DNA of 64,000 nt, from assembly GCA_016841725.1 (NCBI GenBank), contig JAENYP010000009.1, forward strand, positions 62,001 through 126,000, read 5' to 3'. The position numbers were made by a program, and so were the translations under genes. This stretch comes from Thermincola carboxydiphila. Its GTDB lineage: Bacteria; Bacillota; Thermincolia; Thermincolales; UBA2595. Within the stretch, counting starts at the first letter, position 1, and every line of letters begins with the position of its first letter. The notes beneath the pieces were generated by a model. The model ran no database searches, was not told where the DNA came from, and saw nothing but the letters and a program-made list of their open reading frames with translations. This document shows positions 62,906 through 64,000 of this stretch, piece after piece.

Positions 62906-63577
62906 TTAGTTGGTGAACCACTGGGTCCAGAAGTGGTGGTAGCTGCCGGCGGTTGTATATGCATAGCCGACACCGATTTTATTAAATTTGGAACTCATAA
63001 TATTTGCCCTGTGTCCGGGGCTGTTCATCCAGGCGCGGACAACAGATTCGGGTGATGTCTGGCCTGAGGCAATGTTTTCACCTGCATAGCGGTAACTGAT
63101 GCCAAAAGTTTTCATCATTGCAAAAGGTGAACCATACTTCGGTGATGTATGGCTGAAGTACCTGTTAGCAACCATATCTTGTGATTTTGCGCTGGCGCCT
63201 TTCATCAACAGGGCATCAGCAGCCAAAGGACGCAAACCTTCCTTTTGACGCTCAATGTTAACCAGCTCGACCACTCTTTTTTGGGATGCACTCATTTGGT
63301 ATCCGGGAGCCGGTTGCGGAGCCGGCTGTGGTGCTGGCTCAGGAGCAGGCTGTGGTGCTGGCTCAGGAGCAGGCTGCGGTGCTGGCTCAGGAGCAGGCTG
63401 CGGTGCCGGCTGCGGTGCCGGCTGTGGAGCTTGGGAAGCAGCCCTGATTTTGTATATCAAACTCCATACCGACTGGAACGAGGTATAGTTGTATGTAGCC
63501 GCCTGGACAGGAGCCACAAAGGCAGCTGAAAGAAACATGGTTACAATGAGAAGGGACAGTATTCTTTTTAATTTCAT
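62906..63577 (-). CDS. Secreted CAP-domain (YkwD-like) protein with Pro-Ala repeat linker
   Basis: A 223-residue exported protein. The signal peptide is about 1-26 (ILSLLIVTMFLSAAFVAPVQA). A short N-terminal part is followed by a linker of repeated PAPQ and PAPE units (about 50-92). The CAP domain (about 97-223) has SHTSPKYG, GENIASGQTSPESVVRAWMNSPGHRANIM and the final GVGYAYTTAGSYHHFWTQWFTN, with the usual His and Glu cavity residues. Such proteins lie on spores or cell walls (YkwD, SafA-neighbour types); the activity is unknown. The start is set by GGAGAC upstream. A second gene of the same kind follows to the right. Confidence 0.88.
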   Translation of the reverse strand: MKLKRILSLLIVTMFLSAAFVAPVQAATYNYTSFQSVWSLIYKIRAASQAPQPAPQPAPQPAPEPAPQPAPEPAPQPAPEPAPQPAPQPAPGYQMSASQKRVVELVNIERQKEGLRPLAADALLMKGASAKSQDMVANRYFSHTSPKYGSPFAMMKTFGISYRYAGENIASGQTSPESVVRAWMNSPGHRANIMSSKFNKIGVGYAYTTAGSYHHFWTQWFTN

Positions 63578-63699
63578 TAGTTGTCTCCTTTCAAATCTAA
63601 AAATTTGCGGAATTTTTTTGGATCATTTGCGGGTACTGCGGATTCTGATATATGATACTGTTTAATCCGATGTATCACCTCCTTTACGAAATTAACCAT
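63577..63699 (-). CDS. Possible 40-residue leader ORF overlapping the CAP gene start
   Basis: An open frame from ATG (63699-63697, minus strand) encodes MVNFVKEVIHRIKQYHIS and continues to a TAA that overlaps the CAP start codon by one base (TAATG). It has no ribosome site of its own; instead, a perfect AAAGGAGGTGAT lies inside it (about 63687-63676). A real start may therefore be further down, or the frame may be chance. Listed as tentative. Confidence 0.25.
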   Translation of the reverse strand: MVNFVKEVIHRIKQYHISESAVPANDPKKFRKFLDLKGDN

Positions 63700-63721
63700 T
63701 AGTAAACTAGTGTATGGTTAA
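63692..63721. repeat. Inverted repeat upstream of the first CAP gene
   Basis: TTAACCAT ... ATGGTTAA (63692-63699, 63714-63721) with an inner TAGT / ACTA pair. Possible operator. The rest of the gap 63722-63830 shows nothing clear. Confidence 0.45.
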
Positions 63722-63834
63722 CATAAAAAGCCTTTTTTAAGTGTTTCAACCATCATCTCTGATTCCCTTTAAGTAAAATTTGCCAGTACTTGCAGAGGTA
63801 ATATGTGCTAAACTCTATGGTTGACATAAGAAAG

Positions 63835-63855
63835 GGAGCGCCTTTTGAGCGCTCC
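63835..63855 (-). terminator. Intrinsic terminator of the second CAP-domain gene
   Basis: GGAGCGC CTTTTGA GCGCTCC, with CTTTCTT after it on the minus strand. Confidence 0.75.
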
Positions 63856-63872
63856 TTATATCGGTCGAATGT

Positions 63873-64000
63873 TTAGCTGGTAAACCACTGGGTCCAGAAG
63901 TGGTGGTAGCTGCCGCCGGTTGTATATGCATAGCCGACACCGATTTTGTTAAATTTGGAACTCATGATATTTGCCCTGTGTCCGGGGCTGTTCATCCAGG
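63873..64000 (-). CDS. Second CAP-domain secreted protein, C-terminal part only
   Basis: The minus strand is open from the window edge to a TAA at 63875-63873. It encodes the C-terminal ~41 residues of a CAP domain, ending NKIGVGYAYTTGGSYHHFWTQWFTS. It is nearly identical to the end of the gene at 62906: only about five of the last ~125 bases differ. This points to a recent tandem duplication or gene conversion. The rest of the gene lies beyond the window. Confidence 0.85.
   Translation of the reverse strand, partial: WMNSPGHRANIMSSKFNKIGVGYAYTTGGSYHHFWTQWFTS

Noticed and set aside
63290-63440. Short-period repeats that might suggest a CRISPR or satellite array
   Set aside because: They are the codons for the Pro-Ala-Gln/Glu linker of the CAP protein; period and frame fit the protein and there are no spacers.

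Overview
The window looks like a chromosomal segment of a spore-forming anaerobic or facultatively respiring Clostridia member, most like the Peptococcaceae/Desulfotomaculum group. The support is Gram-positive Shine-Dalgarno sequences and sigma-A type promoters, an S-layer-homology protein, a SpoIIM-like protein, a desulfoferrodoxin next to a small siroheme (sulfite/nitrite) reductase, bacterial ferredoxins and an ANTAR-controlled nitrogen locus. The species assignment is inference. No rRNA, tRNA, CRISPR array or prophage was seen.

Layout. 1-2888: tail of an unknown gene, then a NarL-type two-component pair and a second, orphan NarL-type regulator. 2937-10780: a tight run of six genes that joins c-di-GMP turnover (two HD-GYP proteins, one degenerate) with partner switching (two RsbW-like ATPases, a SpoIIE-type phosphatase, a STAS protein) plus a FapA/DUF342 protein. 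10903-12956: a nitric-oxide reductase pair with a two-heme NorC. 13014-16390: PepF peptidase (minus strand) and a TnpB-only IS200/IS605-type element whose right end abuts, and apparently supplies the -35 box of, the pepF promoter.

16485-27238 is a defence island: type I restriction-modification hsdM-hsdS-hsdR, interrupted by a broken rhuM, a KilA-N gene and a full-length DSR2-type SIR2 NADase. 27371-30372: a membrane-linked phosphoesterase and asparagine synthetase. 30679-48307: a giant LuxR-type ATPase regulator, a small tail-collar protein and two very large exported proteins (Ig-like repeats; SLH anchor).

48308-54708 is the nitrogen locus amt-glnB-amt-glnB-ANTAR regulator-glnA. Five leaders or intergenic gaps carry the hallmark of ANTAR antitermination: a small hexaloop hairpin whose 3' arm is also the 5' arm of an intrinsic terminator. 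They lie upstream of amt1 (two in tandem), amt2, the ANTAR gene itself and glnA, so the regulator probably controls its own gene and nitrogen assimilation by RNA binding.

54709-64000: an unexplained long structured element, a TetR-RND efflux pair, small membrane and zinc-ribbon proteins, a siroheme reductase/desulfoferrodoxin operon, a divergent small protein/ferredoxin pair sharing a GGTAGGGGTAT site, and two tandem CAP-domain secreted proteins, the second cut by the window end.
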